DNA of 30,529 bases from Myxococcales bacterium (GTDB lineage Bacteria > Myxococcota > UBA796 > SXON01), in contig SHYX01000050.1 in assembly GCA_009692585.1 (NCBI GenBank), positions 1 to 30,529 of the forward strand, in the 5' to 3' direction. The position numbers and the translations under genes are program-made. The first letter of the stretch is position 1. Each line of letters begins with the position of its first letter. Below the pieces are notes generated by a model that was given only the letters and a program-made list of their open reading frames with translations, was not told where the DNA came from and ran no database searches. Below, one piece after another: positions 14,327 to 22,659 of this stretch.

Positions 14327-16693
14327 CTAATTCCTGAGCGGCTTGCCTTTCTCCAGCATGTGCTGGATCCGGGCCTGGGTCTGGGGGTACCCGCAGAGCG
14401 AAAGGAACGCCTCGCGCTCCAGGTCGAGGATGTCCTGCTCGGTGCGCAGCGTGCCCGAGGGCACATCGCCGCCGCAGAGGACGTGAGCGACCTTTTTCCC
14501 GACCACGACGTCGTAGTCGGTGGCCTGCCCGCCCTTGTTGAACTGGTACAAGCCCAGCTCCAGCGTGGCGCGGCCCTGCGTTCCCGGAAGGCGGAAGGTC
14601 TTCGGCTTGGGCGGCCGGTAGTCGCCGGCGACGAGCCCGAGCGCGACGGTCTTGGCGGTGCCGATGACCGCGTCAGGATCCATCACCATGCGGTCGGTGA
14701 CGCGCAAAAAGCGAGCATCCCTGGCCTCTTCGGCGGACATGAAGATCTTCGCAGTCGCGATGTACTCGAAGGCCTTCTGGACGAAGGGGTTGGGGTCGAC
14801 CGCCACGCCCGGCGGCACATCACCCAGATATCGTGCCAGCAGTTCCTTGCAGCCCCCCCCCGCCGGAAGCAAGCCCACGCCGACCTCGACGAGGCCGGAG
14901 TACATCTCCCCACACGCGACGGTCGCCGCCGAGTGCATGGTGACCTCGACCCCGCCGCCAAGGGTGAGACCCCACGGCGCGGTCACAATCGGCTTGCGGG
15001 AGTACTTGGCGCGCTGGAGTCCGTCCTGCATGGTCCGGATCATGGCGTCGAGCTTGTCCCACTCCCCCGACATCGACGCCATCAGCACCATGAGGATGTT
15101 GGCACCGGCACAGAAGGCCTGGCCCCCCTGATTGCCCACGACCAACGAGCTGTAGCGCCCGGCTTCGAGCAGGTCCTGCGCCTTTTCGTACATCGGCAGG
15201 ATCAGGTCATCGAGCGCGTTCATCTTGCTGTGGAACTCGAGACACAGCACCCCGTCCCCGAGGTCGAGCAGGGACGACGAGAGGTTTCGCTCGATCTCGC
15301 CGCCGCGGGCGCGGACATCGTCGAGGATCAGGTGGCCCGGACTGCGCGGCACGGAGACGGAGCCACCGTTGACGACGGCGGCCCCGAGGATGCCGTCGCC
15401 ACCCCGCTCGTAGAAGCGCGTGCGCCCCGACGCGAGCATCGCCTTGATCCACGCCGGGACCTCTCGGCCTTCCGCCTCCATCCGCGCGACCGTCTCCGGC
15501 ACGCCCAGGGCGTCCCATGACTCGAAGGGACCCTGCTCCCAGCGGAAACCCCAGCGCATGGCCCGGTCGATGTTCACGATGTCGTCCGCGATTTCGCCGA
15601 CGCGGCGGGCCGCGTACAACAAGGTGTCGGCGGTGACGGCCCACGCGAACTGAGCCGCCGGATCGCTCCCCGACAGGATGATCTTCACCTTCTCGTCGAC
15701 GCTGTCGGCGTTGCGGGCGGCACCGAGGCAGGGGAAACGCACCTTTTCGCTGGGACGGTAGTCGAGCGTGGCCAGATCCAACGCCAGAATCTCGTTCTTG
15801 CCGTCCGCGCCTCGGACCTTCTTGTAGAAGCCCTGCCCCGACTTGTCGCCCAGACGCTTGGATTCGATGAGCGCGGACACGTACGTGGGAACCTGGAACG
15901 AAGCGCGTTCTTCGTCGGCCGGACAGCTGTCGTGGATGCCCTGGATCACGTGCGCCAGGGTGTCGATGCCGACCAGATCGGCGGTGCGGAAGACGGCGCT
16001 TTCGGGGCGACCCATGGCCTTGCCGAAGACGGCGTCGACCTGCTCGACGGTGAGTCCCAGCCGCGCCATGTGCCGAAAGACGCTGGTCATCCCGTAGGTG
16101 CCGACCCGGTTGGCCACGAACGCGGGCGTGTCCCTGGCGAAGACGATGCCCTTGCCGAGCTGCTGTTCGCCAAAACGCGCCGCCGCCGCGGTGACGTCGG
16201 GCAGCGTGTCGGGGCCGCTGACGACCTCGAGCAGCTGCATGTACCGGACGGGGTTGAAGAAGTGGAGGATCACGAAGTGCGCGCGCAGCTCGGGTGCCAT
16301 CGTCGCCGCCATCACCGAGAGCGGGATGCCCGAGGTGTTGCTGGCGACCAGCGAACCCGGACGGCGGTTCGCCGCCACCCACGCGAAGACCTTCTCCTTG
16401 ATCGAGAGCACCTCGGCGACCACCTCGATGACGAGGTCGCACTCCTGGAGCCGCCCTGCGTCGGCGTCGTAGCTGCACGCACTGATGAGCGACACGTCGC
16501 CCGCGCGGAACAGCGCCGGCGGCTTGAGCTTGCCGATGTTGGCGATCCCCGCCTTGGCGAGCGCGCGCACATCGGCGCCGTCTTTGGGCGCGATGTCGTA
16601 CAACAAGCTGGGCACGCCCGCATTGGCGAGGTGGGCGGCGATGCCCTGCCCCATGACGCCCGCCCCGAGGACGGCGACGCGCTGGATGGCCAT
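14327..16693 (-). CDS. fadN: 3-hydroxyacyl-CoA dehydrogenase / enoyl-CoA hydratase fusion (FadN-like)
   Basis: A 788-residue bifunctional enzyme with the dehydrogenase first and hydratase last, the FadN/YusL order rather than the FadB order. VLGAGVMGQG (8-17) binds NAD, HFFNPVRYMQLLEVV holds the catalytic His-Glu pair, and FVANRVGTYG begins the C-terminal dehydrogenase domain. The crotonase part (about 475-740) has the oxyanion stretch AFCAGANI and GLTLGGGVEV followed by VEVGVGLLPAGGG, with the acidic active-site residues. It hydrates enoyl-CoA and oxidises the 3-hydroxyacyl-CoA. ATG 16693 is preceded by GGAG at seven bases; an in-frame ATG at 16723 would place the start upstream of the palindrome and on the -10. 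Expression is probably repressed by a FadR-like TetR protein. No acyl-CoA dehydrogenase gene is in the window. Confidence 0.92.
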   Translation of the reverse strand: MAIQRVAVLGAGVMGQGIAAHLANAGVPSLLYDIAPKDGADVRALAKAGIANIGKLKPPALFRAGDVSLISACSYDADAGRLQECDLVIEVVAEVLSIKEKVFAWVAANRRPGSLVASNTSGIPLSVMAATMAPELRAHFVILHFFNPVRYMQLLEVVSGPDTLPDVTAAAARFGEQQLGKGIVFARDTPAFVANRVGTYGMTSVFRHMARLGLTVEQVDAVFGKAMGRPESAVFRTADLVGIDTLAHVIQGIHDSCPADEERASFQVPTYVSALIESKRLGDKSGQGFYKKVRGADGKNEILALDLATLDYRPSEKVRFPCLGAARNADSVDEKVKIILSGSDPAAQFAWAVTADTLLYAARRVGEIADDIVNIDRAMRWGFRWEQGPFESWDALGVPETVARMEAEGREVPAWIKAMLASGRTRFYERGGDGILGAAVVNGGSVSVPRSPGHLILDDVRARGGEIERNLSSSLLDLGDGVLCLEFHSKMNALDDLILPMYEKAQDLLEAGRYSSLVVGNQGGQAFCAGANILMVLMASMSGEWDKLDAMIRTMQDGLQRAKYSRKPIVTAPWGLTLGGGVEVTMHSAATVACGEMYSGLVEVGVGLLPAGGGCKELLARYLGDVPPGVAVDPNPFVQKAFEYIATAKIFMSAEEARDARFLRVTDRMVMDPDAVIGTAKTVALGLVAGDYRPPKPKTFRLPGTQGRATLELGLYQFNKGGQATDYDVVVGKKVAHVLCGGDVPSGTLRTEQDILDLEREAFLSLCGYPQTQARIQHMLEKGKPLRN

Positions 16694-16704
16694 GCTCCGT
16701 CTCC

Positions 16705-16748
16705 TGAATGAACGTTCATTCATTATGAGGCGGAGCGGGTATCGGCAA
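16705..16748 (-). promoter_or_regulatory. fadN promoter with overlapping FadR-like (TetR family) operator
   Basis: On the minus strand TTGCCG (16748-16743), a 15-bp spacer and CATAAT (16727-16722) form a plausible sigma-70 promoter. Touching the -10, TGAATGAACGTTCATTCA (16722-16705) is a perfect 18-bp palindrome that would cover the transcription start. It has the TGAATGA-TCATTCA arms of the Bacillus FadR operator. In that system the repressor leaves the site when it binds long-chain acyl-CoA; the same logic here is inference, and the regulator gene is not in the window. Confidence 0.75.
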
Positions 16749-16765
16749 CCTCGTTTCGCGTCGGA

Positions 16766-17311
<546 letters not shown>

Positions 17312-17349
17312 GAAACACGCTCGAGAACGGGGGCACGGCAGCACCGGTC

Positions 17350-18168
17350 CTACTGGTCGTCGACCACATTCACCTCGCCGTTTTCGTCAATAATCAGTGG
17401 AACGACTCCGAACGGCGTGGTCACATCGCTGGTTGCGGCGAGATCCACCGTCAACTGCTGGCCCGAGGAGATGGCCGCGATCGCCGCGGCGGCGGCGAGG
17501 TAGTCGACAGAGAAGGGCATCACCAGCCGGTCGGTGGAGGCGCCCTCGATCGAGCCGAGGCTGGACTCCAACCCCGCGCCGACCTGGACCCCGGCGAAGG
17601 CCACCTGAAAGTCGAGGTTGGCGAACTCCAGTGTGCTGCCGTGATCATTGTCGATGTCGACCGCCAGCTCGAAGCCCGCCTGGGTAGCGGTCAGCTCGGT
17701 GAGGGCCAGCTCGCCGACCTTCACCTCTGGAATCCGCAGCGCGGGGAATTCCCCGCTCTCGTCGAAGCTCACGTCCACCGGCCCGATGTCGGTGTCCCAG
17801 CCGAACGCGCCGCGAAAGGCGAAGGGCATCGCGTCCTGACCGCGTTCGGCCGTGACCAGCTCGTAGACCCCCTGGAAGTTCAGCGTCACCGGCAGCACCA
17901 TCGCGCTGGTCGCTTCCTGGCGAAGCTCCAGGCCTTCTGGATTGTCCCCGCTGAGAATCTCGACGCTGTCCAGATCGAGACCGTAGGCGAAGCGCTCCAG
18001 CGGGATGTCGACGGGGTTGGGGTTGTGGACGTCGAAGACGAAGTCCACCGACAGGGCTTCGAAGTTGATATCCGTCAGCTCCAACCGGTTGAACTTCACC
18101 GTCGGAATGAACTCCGAGATGCTGCCGCCGAGACCGGTGCAGCCCAGACCAACCAGAAAGAGCGTCAT
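17350..18168 (-). CDS. LEA type 2 / water-stress-and-hypersensitive-response domain lipoprotein
   Basis: A 272-residue lipoprotein. MTLFLVGLGC gives the lipobox cysteine at residue 10. The mature part begins with a hydrophobic strand region followed by VDFVFDVHNPNPVDIPLERF, the NPNP hallmark of LEA14-like (WHy) domains. A second, similar strand set follows (FELAVDIDNDHGSTLEFANL), so two copies of the fold may be present. Such domains are beta-sandwiches linked to desiccation tolerance in plants and of unclear role in bacterial outer membranes. The ATG overlaps the stop of the upstream M16-like gene as ATGA, so the two are translationally coupled. Confidence 0.8.
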   Translation of the reverse strand: MTLFLVGLGCTGLGGSISEFIPTVKFNRLELTDINFEALSVDFVFDVHNPNPVDIPLERFAYGLDLDSVEILSGDNPEGLELRQEATSAMVLPVTLNFQGVYELVTAERGQDAMPFAFRGAFGWDTDIGPVDVSFDESGEFPALRIPEVKVGELALTELTATQAGFELAVDIDNDHGSTLEFANLDFQVAFAGVQVGAGLESSLGSIEGASTDRLVMPFSVDYLAAAAAIAAISSGQQLTVDLAATSDVTTPFGVVPLIIDENGEVNVVDDQ

Positions 18169-19283
18169 CGGAGCAGGTCCTCGCTGGAGATTACGTTGCC
18201 GGGGGTCGGGGATTCGACGGTCGCGGTCGGGCGCACCTGGAGCACGATAGCACCGGCGCCGAAGCGGGACGCGAGCCAGCCGGAGAGCGCCGGCTCGTTC
18301 AACCCTAGAACCGCCTGTTTCACCTCGTCGATCGGGGAAAATAGGCTCCCCCGAACGTCGCCGAGCAGCGCCCATTCCCCGGCCCAGCGCGCGGTGGGCC
18401 GCGCCAGGCGGGCCAGGACAACGCTGCGCGCCGCGGCGAGGTCACCCGGCACCCCCGGGAAGGCAGTGAACAGTCCGGGCAGACGGAGGGTCGCGGCGGG
18501 GTCCACGTGGGCCGGCGGCGGCTCCAGGCCCGCGAGCTCGAGCGCCACGAGGTAGGCGGCCTGGTCATCCGCCGTCCAGGTGCTGAGGCGTTGCGGTGAG
18601 AACGCTGTGCACGCCTCGTCCACAGGCGCGCTGACGACGATATCTGGTCGCGACTCACGCGGCCGCACGGCCGGCGTGACCCGCGGCGACATGACCGGCG
18701 GGAACAGGGAAACGAAGCCTGCGGCATCGACCTGGCCGTCGGACACCACCACCACCGCGTCCCGGACGTAGCGTAGACGCCGGAAGGCCTCCATTTCGCC
18801 GAGGGACAACGTCGAAAGCACGCTGGCGCGGCCCGTCGCGGGATGACCATACGGAGTCCCCGCCAGCGCCCAGGCCGAGGCGAGTCGAGCGGCGAGCTGG
18901 GTACAGGTTCCCGCCGCTGCGCGCGCCGCCGCTGCACGCCCAGTGTCCAACGCCGCCGCCGAAACCGGCGCGCCGAGCGCGGCCGCCAGGGCCGCCTCTC
19001 CCCCAGCCCCAACCGCGAACGCCACCAGCTCCGGACCCACCTCGACCGCCGCGCCGGCGACGGAGGCGACCCCGTGTGCGTAGACGAACGCGGTCCCTTC
19101 GCGGCCCGGCGGGTCGTAGGCGCTCCCAGCGCGCGCCAGCACCGTCAGCAGGGAGGGCGCCGCGGCCTCGGCAAAAACGCGCACCGGGGCGCGCGCCACG
19201 ACCAGCCGAGGCGGCTGGGGCGGGGGCCGGTACGGCGCACACGCGGCCAGGCACCAGAGAACCAGCGAGGGAGCGATACGCAC
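18165..19283 (-). CDS. M16 peptidase-like lipoprotein without zinc-binding motif
   Basis: A 372-residue lipoprotein starting at GTG 19283 with lipobox LAAC (Cys15). After the signal it reads like the start of an M16 (insulinase/pitrilysin) domain: VRVFAEAAAPSLLTVLARAGSAYDPPGREGTAFVYAH. The HxxEH zinc motif normally found there is FVYAH (residues 66-70), so two of the three zinc-motif residues are lost. Later RRLRYVRDAVVVVSDGQVD resembles the M16 segment before the second domain. It is likely a non-catalytic M16 relative, as in the partner subunits of M16 heterodimers. The upstream frame is open to 19421 without protein character. It is coupled by ATGA to the LEA-type lipoprotein gene. Confidence 0.65.
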   Translation of the reverse strand: MRIAPSLVLWCLAACAPYRPPPQPPRLVVARAPVRVFAEAAAPSLLTVLARAGSAYDPPGREGTAFVYAHGVASVAGAAVEVGPELVAFAVGAGGEAALAAALGAPVSAAALDTGRAAAARAAAGTCTQLAARLASAWALAGTPYGHPATGRASVLSTLSLGEMEAFRRLRYVRDAVVVVSDGQVDAAGFVSLFPPVMSPRVTPAVRPRESRPDIVVSAPVDEACTAFSPQRLSTWTADDQAAYLVALELAGLEPPPAHVDPAATLRLPGLFTAFPGVPGDLAAARSVVLARLARPTARWAGEWALLGDVRGSLFSPIDEVKQAVLGLNEPALSGWLASRFGAGAIVLQVRPTATVESPTPGNVISSEDLLR

Positions 19284-19344
19284 CCCCCCGCCTATCGCCC
19301 GCCGGGTTCCCTGTGCTACCGTTTCACCGTTCGGAGGATCCCCG

Positions 19345-19710
19345 TTGCCCGCTCCAGTGGATATCAACGCCCCGACCCGTGAACTGCTGCGGCTGCTGCG
19401 CACCCCCCCGGAGACCAGCAACCGCCTGCCCGAGAGCGTGTGTTGGCAGGCCTACATGGAGCTCCGGCGCCGCGGGGATCCGCAGGCCACGCCCCACTTC
19501 CTGAGCGGGCTGAAGAGCCTGCATCGCCGCCGCGGCATGGCCGCCGCGACGCTCCCCACGGTCGACCCCGACACCGACGAACACAAACTGGCGACGGACC
19601 CCTACCTCGGCGAACTGTGGCGGTCGTACAAGCGGCTCCTGTGCGCCCACCGCACCGGTCCAGCCGCGCAGATCCTCCGTGAGTTCGAGCTGCACATCCA
19701 GGCTTCCTGA
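19345..19710 (+). CDS. hypothetical protein, 121 aa, upstream of bioB
   Basis: The start is TTG 19345, supported by GGAGG seven bases upstream. The 121 residues are charged and mostly helical by appearance (TRELLRLLRTPPETSNRLPE, FLSGLKSLHRRRG, LGELWRSYKRLL), with no signal peptide, membrane segment or familiar motif. The gap to the bioB start is about 40 bases, so it is probably the first gene of the biotin operon. It is divergent from the M16-like lipoprotein gene, with 61 bases between the two starts. The function is unknown; no homologue is recognised. Confidence 0.7.
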   Translation: MPAPVDINAPTRELLRLLRTPPETSNRLPESVCWQAYMELRRRGDPQATPHFLSGLKSLHRRRGMAAATLPTVDPDTDEHKLATDPYLGELWRSYKRLLCAHRTGPAAQILREFELHIQAS

Positions 19711-19752
19711 GCCGGCGCGGGATAGCCAAGCGGCCTGCATGTGGAGCCCATC

Positions 19753-20811
19753 GTGACCCTTGATTGGACCGACATCCAACGCCGTACCCGCGCTGGGGAA
19801 GGCGTCACCGAGCCCGAGGCGCTGGCGATGTCCAGACTCAGTGATCCTGGGGAACTCCAGAGGATGTTCGCCGTCGCCGGCGAGGTGCGCGTCGAGCACA
19901 AGGGCAATTTCGTCAACACCTGCGGGATCAGCAACGCGAAGTCGGGGCGTTGCGCGGAGGCGTGCAGCTTCTGCAGTCAGTCCGCCCACTTTTCCACGGA
20001 TGCGCCGAAGTACCAGCTCAAGTCCGCCGACACCCTGGTGGCCGAGGCCAAAGAGGCCGTCGCCGCCGGCGTTCGAGAGTTCTCGCTCGTCGCCAGTGGG
20101 CGGGCGATGACCAACCAGGCCGAGCTGGACATCGTGAAGAGCGCGGTGGCGCGGATCCGCGCGGAGACCGGCATGCAGACCTGCGCCAGCCTTGGCCTGA
20201 TGTCCAAGGACGCGCTGGCCGAGCTGCAGACGGCCGGACTCCAGGCCGTGCACCACAACCTCGAAACCGCCCGTAGTCACCACGCAAACATCGTGCAAAC
20301 TCACAGCTACGACGACGAGGTGGACACGGTCCGGGCCGCGCGCGAGCTGGGGCTCTACACCTGCTGCGGCGGGATCTTCGGCATGGGTGAGTCGTGGGAC
20401 CAGCGCGTCGAACTCGCGATGGAGCTCCGCGAGCTCGACGTGGACAGCGTCCCGCTCAACTTCTTGAACCCCCGGCCGGGCACCCCGATGGCGGGCAACG
20501 CGGAGCTGACCGCTCAGGATTGCCTCCAGATCATCGCCCTGTACCGCCTGATCCTGCCGACCAAGGACCTCATCGTCTGTGGCGGGCGGGCGGTGAACCT
20601 GGGCGCGCGCCAGGACGAGATCTTCCGGGTGGGCGCCAACGGCGTGATGTTGGGGAACTACCTCACGACCGCCGGACGCGAGGTGGAGCTGGACCTCGAC
20701 ATGTTGGAGAAGGAGGGGCTGGTGATCCGTCCTCCGCCGCACAAGCCGCATCCCCAGAGCCTGCGCCCCAGCGTGCGGGCTGAGGGCACCGACCATAACG
20801 GTGTCGCGTAG
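19753..20811 (+). CDS. bioB: biotin synthase (radical SAM)
   Basis: A 352-residue radical SAM enzyme that inserts sulfur into dethiobiotin. The SAM-cluster motif CAEACSFC gives Cys67, Cys71 and Cys74. NTCGISNAKSG before it and NHNLET-, NPRPGTP- and VCGGR-type motifs after it are typical of BioB. Of the [2Fe-2S] ligands of the E. coli enzyme, two cysteines (144, 204) and the Arg (279) are present, but the Cys97 position is Ser111 (REFSLVASGR). This matches a BioB subgroup with Ser there, reported to use a different auxiliary cluster (from memory). GTG 19753 has GGAG six bases upstream and is preferred over GTG 19741. It overlaps bioF by 11 bases. Confidence 0.93.
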   Translation: MTLDWTDIQRRTRAGEGVTEPEALAMSRLSDPGELQRMFAVAGEVRVEHKGNFVNTCGISNAKSGRCAEACSFCSQSAHFSTDAPKYQLKSADTLVAEAKEAVAAGVREFSLVASGRAMTNQAELDIVKSAVARIRAETGMQTCASLGLMSKDALAELQTAGLQAVHHNLETARSHHANIVQTHSYDDEVDTVRAARELGLYTCCGGIFGMGESWDQRVELAMELRELDVDSVPLNFLNPRPGTPMAGNAELTAQDCLQIIALYRLILPTKDLIVCGGRAVNLGARQDEIFRVGANGVMLGNYLTTAGREVELDLDMLEKEGLVIRPPPHKPHPQSLRPSVRAEGTDHNGVA

Positions 20812-21907
20812 CGCGCTGGTGATCGATCGGTATGCCCGGCTGCGTGCCCGGGTCGAAGGCCTGGAGGCCGCGGGGCTCCGTCGGCAGCTCCGCCTGGTCG
20901 AGCCGACCAGCGCCACGACCGCCCGCGTCGACGGGCGGGAGATGCTGATTTTTTGCAGCAACGACTACCTGGGACTCTCCGCACATCCCGAGGTGCGGGC
21001 GGCCTTCGTCGGAGGCGGCGGCAACGGCGCCCGGCTGGTGAGCGGGAACCGGCGCGCGCACCGAGCGCTGGAGGAGGCCCTGTCGGCGACCTTCGGCCGA
21101 ACGGCGACGTTGTTTCCAAGTGGCTATGCGGCGAACCTCGGACTGTACAGCACGGTGCTCGGACGGGGCGATGTCGCCGTGAGCGACGCGCTCAACCACG
21201 CGTCGATCATCGATGGGCTGCGTCTGTCCCGGGCCCAGCGAACCATCGTGCCACACGGGGCCGCAGCCGCCATTCCGGCTGACGCATCCCTTGTGGCGAC
21301 GGAAACGTGTTTCTCCATGGACGGCGACATCCCGGACCTCCGCGCCTGGAGCGGGCAGCATTGGTTGGCGGTGGACGAGGCGCACGCGGTAGGGGCGTTG
21401 GGACCCGATGGTCGGGGGGTGTCCGCCGCCCAGGGTATCACGCCCGACTTCGTCGTCGGGACGCTGGGCAAGGCCTACGGCGCAGCTGGCGCCTTCGTGA
21501 TCGGGCCACCGGAGCTGCGTGAGCTGCTCGTCTCCACCGCGCGAAGCTTCGTGTACACGACGGCGATGCCCGAAGGTGTCGCTGCGGCGGCGCTGGTCGG
21601 CTTGGGTCTCGCGAGCACCGACCGGCGCGAGCGGCTCGCAGCAAACGCAAATCGTTTGCGACGAGGCCTCCGCGACGCCGGCGCCACCGTGCTTGGAGAC
21701 GCGCACATCGTTCCGGTGCTCACCGGCGCGCGCACCATGGAGGTGGCGGCGCGCCTCGCCGACGCGGGCATCTTCGCCCCGGGAATCCGCTTCCCGACCG
21801 TGCCGCGCGGCCAGGAGCGGATTCGGCTCACCGCCTGCTCCGAACACACCGCCGCCCAGATCGATCGATGCGTCGATGCGGTCGCGACCGCCTTGGCGGC
21901 TGGGTGA
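20801..21907 (+). CDS. bioF: 8-amino-7-oxononanoate synthase (BioF)
   Basis: A 368-residue PLP enzyme of the alpha-oxoamine synthase family; it condenses pimeloyl thioester with alanine in biotin synthesis. FCSNDYLGLS near residue 51 and GNGARLVSGNRRAHRALEE (74-92) form the substrate region, His133 in DALNHASIIDG stacks on PLP, Asp192 in VDEAHAVG binds the ring nitrogen, and Lys224 in GTLGKAYGAAG carries the PLP. The related KBL and serine palmitoyltransferase are less likely because bioB lies directly upstream. GTG 20801 overlaps the end of bioB; GTG 20819 is an alternative. bioA, bioD and bioC are not in the window. The stop overlaps the next start as GTGA. Confidence 0.92.
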   Translation: MSRSALVIDRYARLRARVEGLEAAGLRRQLRLVEPTSATTARVDGREMLIFCSNDYLGLSAHPEVRAAFVGGGGNGARLVSGNRRAHRALEEALSATFGRTATLFPSGYAANLGLYSTVLGRGDVAVSDALNHASIIDGLRLSRAQRTIVPHGAAAAIPADASLVATETCFSMDGDIPDLRAWSGQHWLAVDEAHAVGALGPDGRGVSAAQGITPDFVVGTLGKAYGAAGAFVIGPPELRELLVSTARSFVYTTAMPEGVAAAALVGLGLASTDRRERLAANANRLRRGLRDAGATVLGDAHIVPVLTGARTMEVAARLADAGIFAPGIRFPTVPRGQERIRLTACSEHTAAQIDRCVDAVATALAAG

Positions 21908-22659
21908 ACGCCGCCCTGGGCGCCTGGCTCAGCGCGGGGAGCGCGGCGGTGGCCGATTGGGGGGGGCATGTCCGGCGGCTCGCCGCTCGCGGCGCGCTCG
22001 GTGCTGCGCGCGGCTTGCTGCTGGATCTGCCCGCGCTCGCGCAGCCCCATGCCTGCCGGTCGGGGACGTGCGCGCCGGGGCTGCGCGAGCCGCGACGCCG
22101 CTCCTGCTGCGCCGACCTGGACGTGGAGCTGACCGAGGGCGAAGCGGCCCGCATCACCGAGGCGCTCCCGCGGGTGGCCGCCTGGATGTCGTCTCGCGAT
22201 TCCCGCTGGGCTTCCGGGGTGCAGGAGCCGTTCGAAGGGACGACGCTGCGTCGGCCGGGCCGCCGGTGCATCTTTGCCGCGTCGGGCCCTGAAGGGCTGA
22301 CGTGCGCGCTGCACGCCGTGGAGGACGAGGGCGGGCGGTCGCGCGGCTCCCTCAAGCCGATGCCCTGCCGGCTGTTCCCGCTGGTGGTGGTCGACCTGGG
22401 CGACGGTCACGTCTTGCTGACGGCGCTGGCCCGACACACCAGCACGCTGGTCGGTGGCGGCGCCGCCGCCTTCCCGTGCCTGCGCGGGGGGGCTGGTCCG
22501 ACCCTCGCCGAGAGCGCGGCCGACACCTTGGAGGAGCTGTGGAGCGGTCCCGTCGCGCGCGCCATCGTGGGTGCGGCGCAACGCTACGGCCGAGGAAGCG
22601 CGCAGATCGCCTTGACCAGGCGCCGCACCTCGAGCGGATCGGCCTCCTCTCCGCCGTAG
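21904..22659 (+). CDS. cysteine-rich YkgJ/DUF3109-like protein coupled to bioF
   Basis: A 251-residue protein whose GTG start overlaps the bioF stop (GTGA). Eight cysteines are spaced as in the zinc/iron-binding YkgJ-DUF3109 group: Cys51, Cys56, Cys68 and Cys69 (CRSGTC then RRSCC), Cys122 (RRCIF), Cys134 with His137 (CALH), Cys155 (KPMPCRLFP) and Cys192. CC, CxF, CxxH and CxLFP blocks in this order are the mark of the family, thought to bind a metal or an iron-sulfur cluster. The first 40 residues are hydrophobic, rich in Ala and Gly. Coupling to bioF and linkage to the Fe-S enzyme BioB suggest a role near biotin synthesis, but this is inference. Its last 76 bases overlap the convergent transglutaminase gene. 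Confidence 0.7.
   Translation: MNAALGAWLSAGSAAVADWGGHVRRLAARGALGAARGLLLDLPALAQPHACRSGTCAPGLREPRRRSCCADLDVELTEGEAARITEALPRVAAWMSSRDSRWASGVQEPFEGTTLRRPGRRCIFAASGPEGLTCALHAVEDEGGRSRGSLKPMPCRLFPLVVVDLGDGHVLLTALARHTSTLVGGGAAAFPCLRGGAGPTLAESAADTLEELWSGPVARAIVGAAQRYGRGSAQIALTRRRTSSGSASSPP

Noticed and set aside
13796..15520. 574-codon plus-strand frame across fadA and fadN
   Set aside because: Runs antisense across two well-supported enzymes and shows no motif.
19717..19741. GCGCGGGATAGCCAAGCGG resembles the 5' part of a tRNA (D-arm)
   Set aside because: No anticodon arm, T-arm or acceptor partner follows; the sequence runs into the bioB start.
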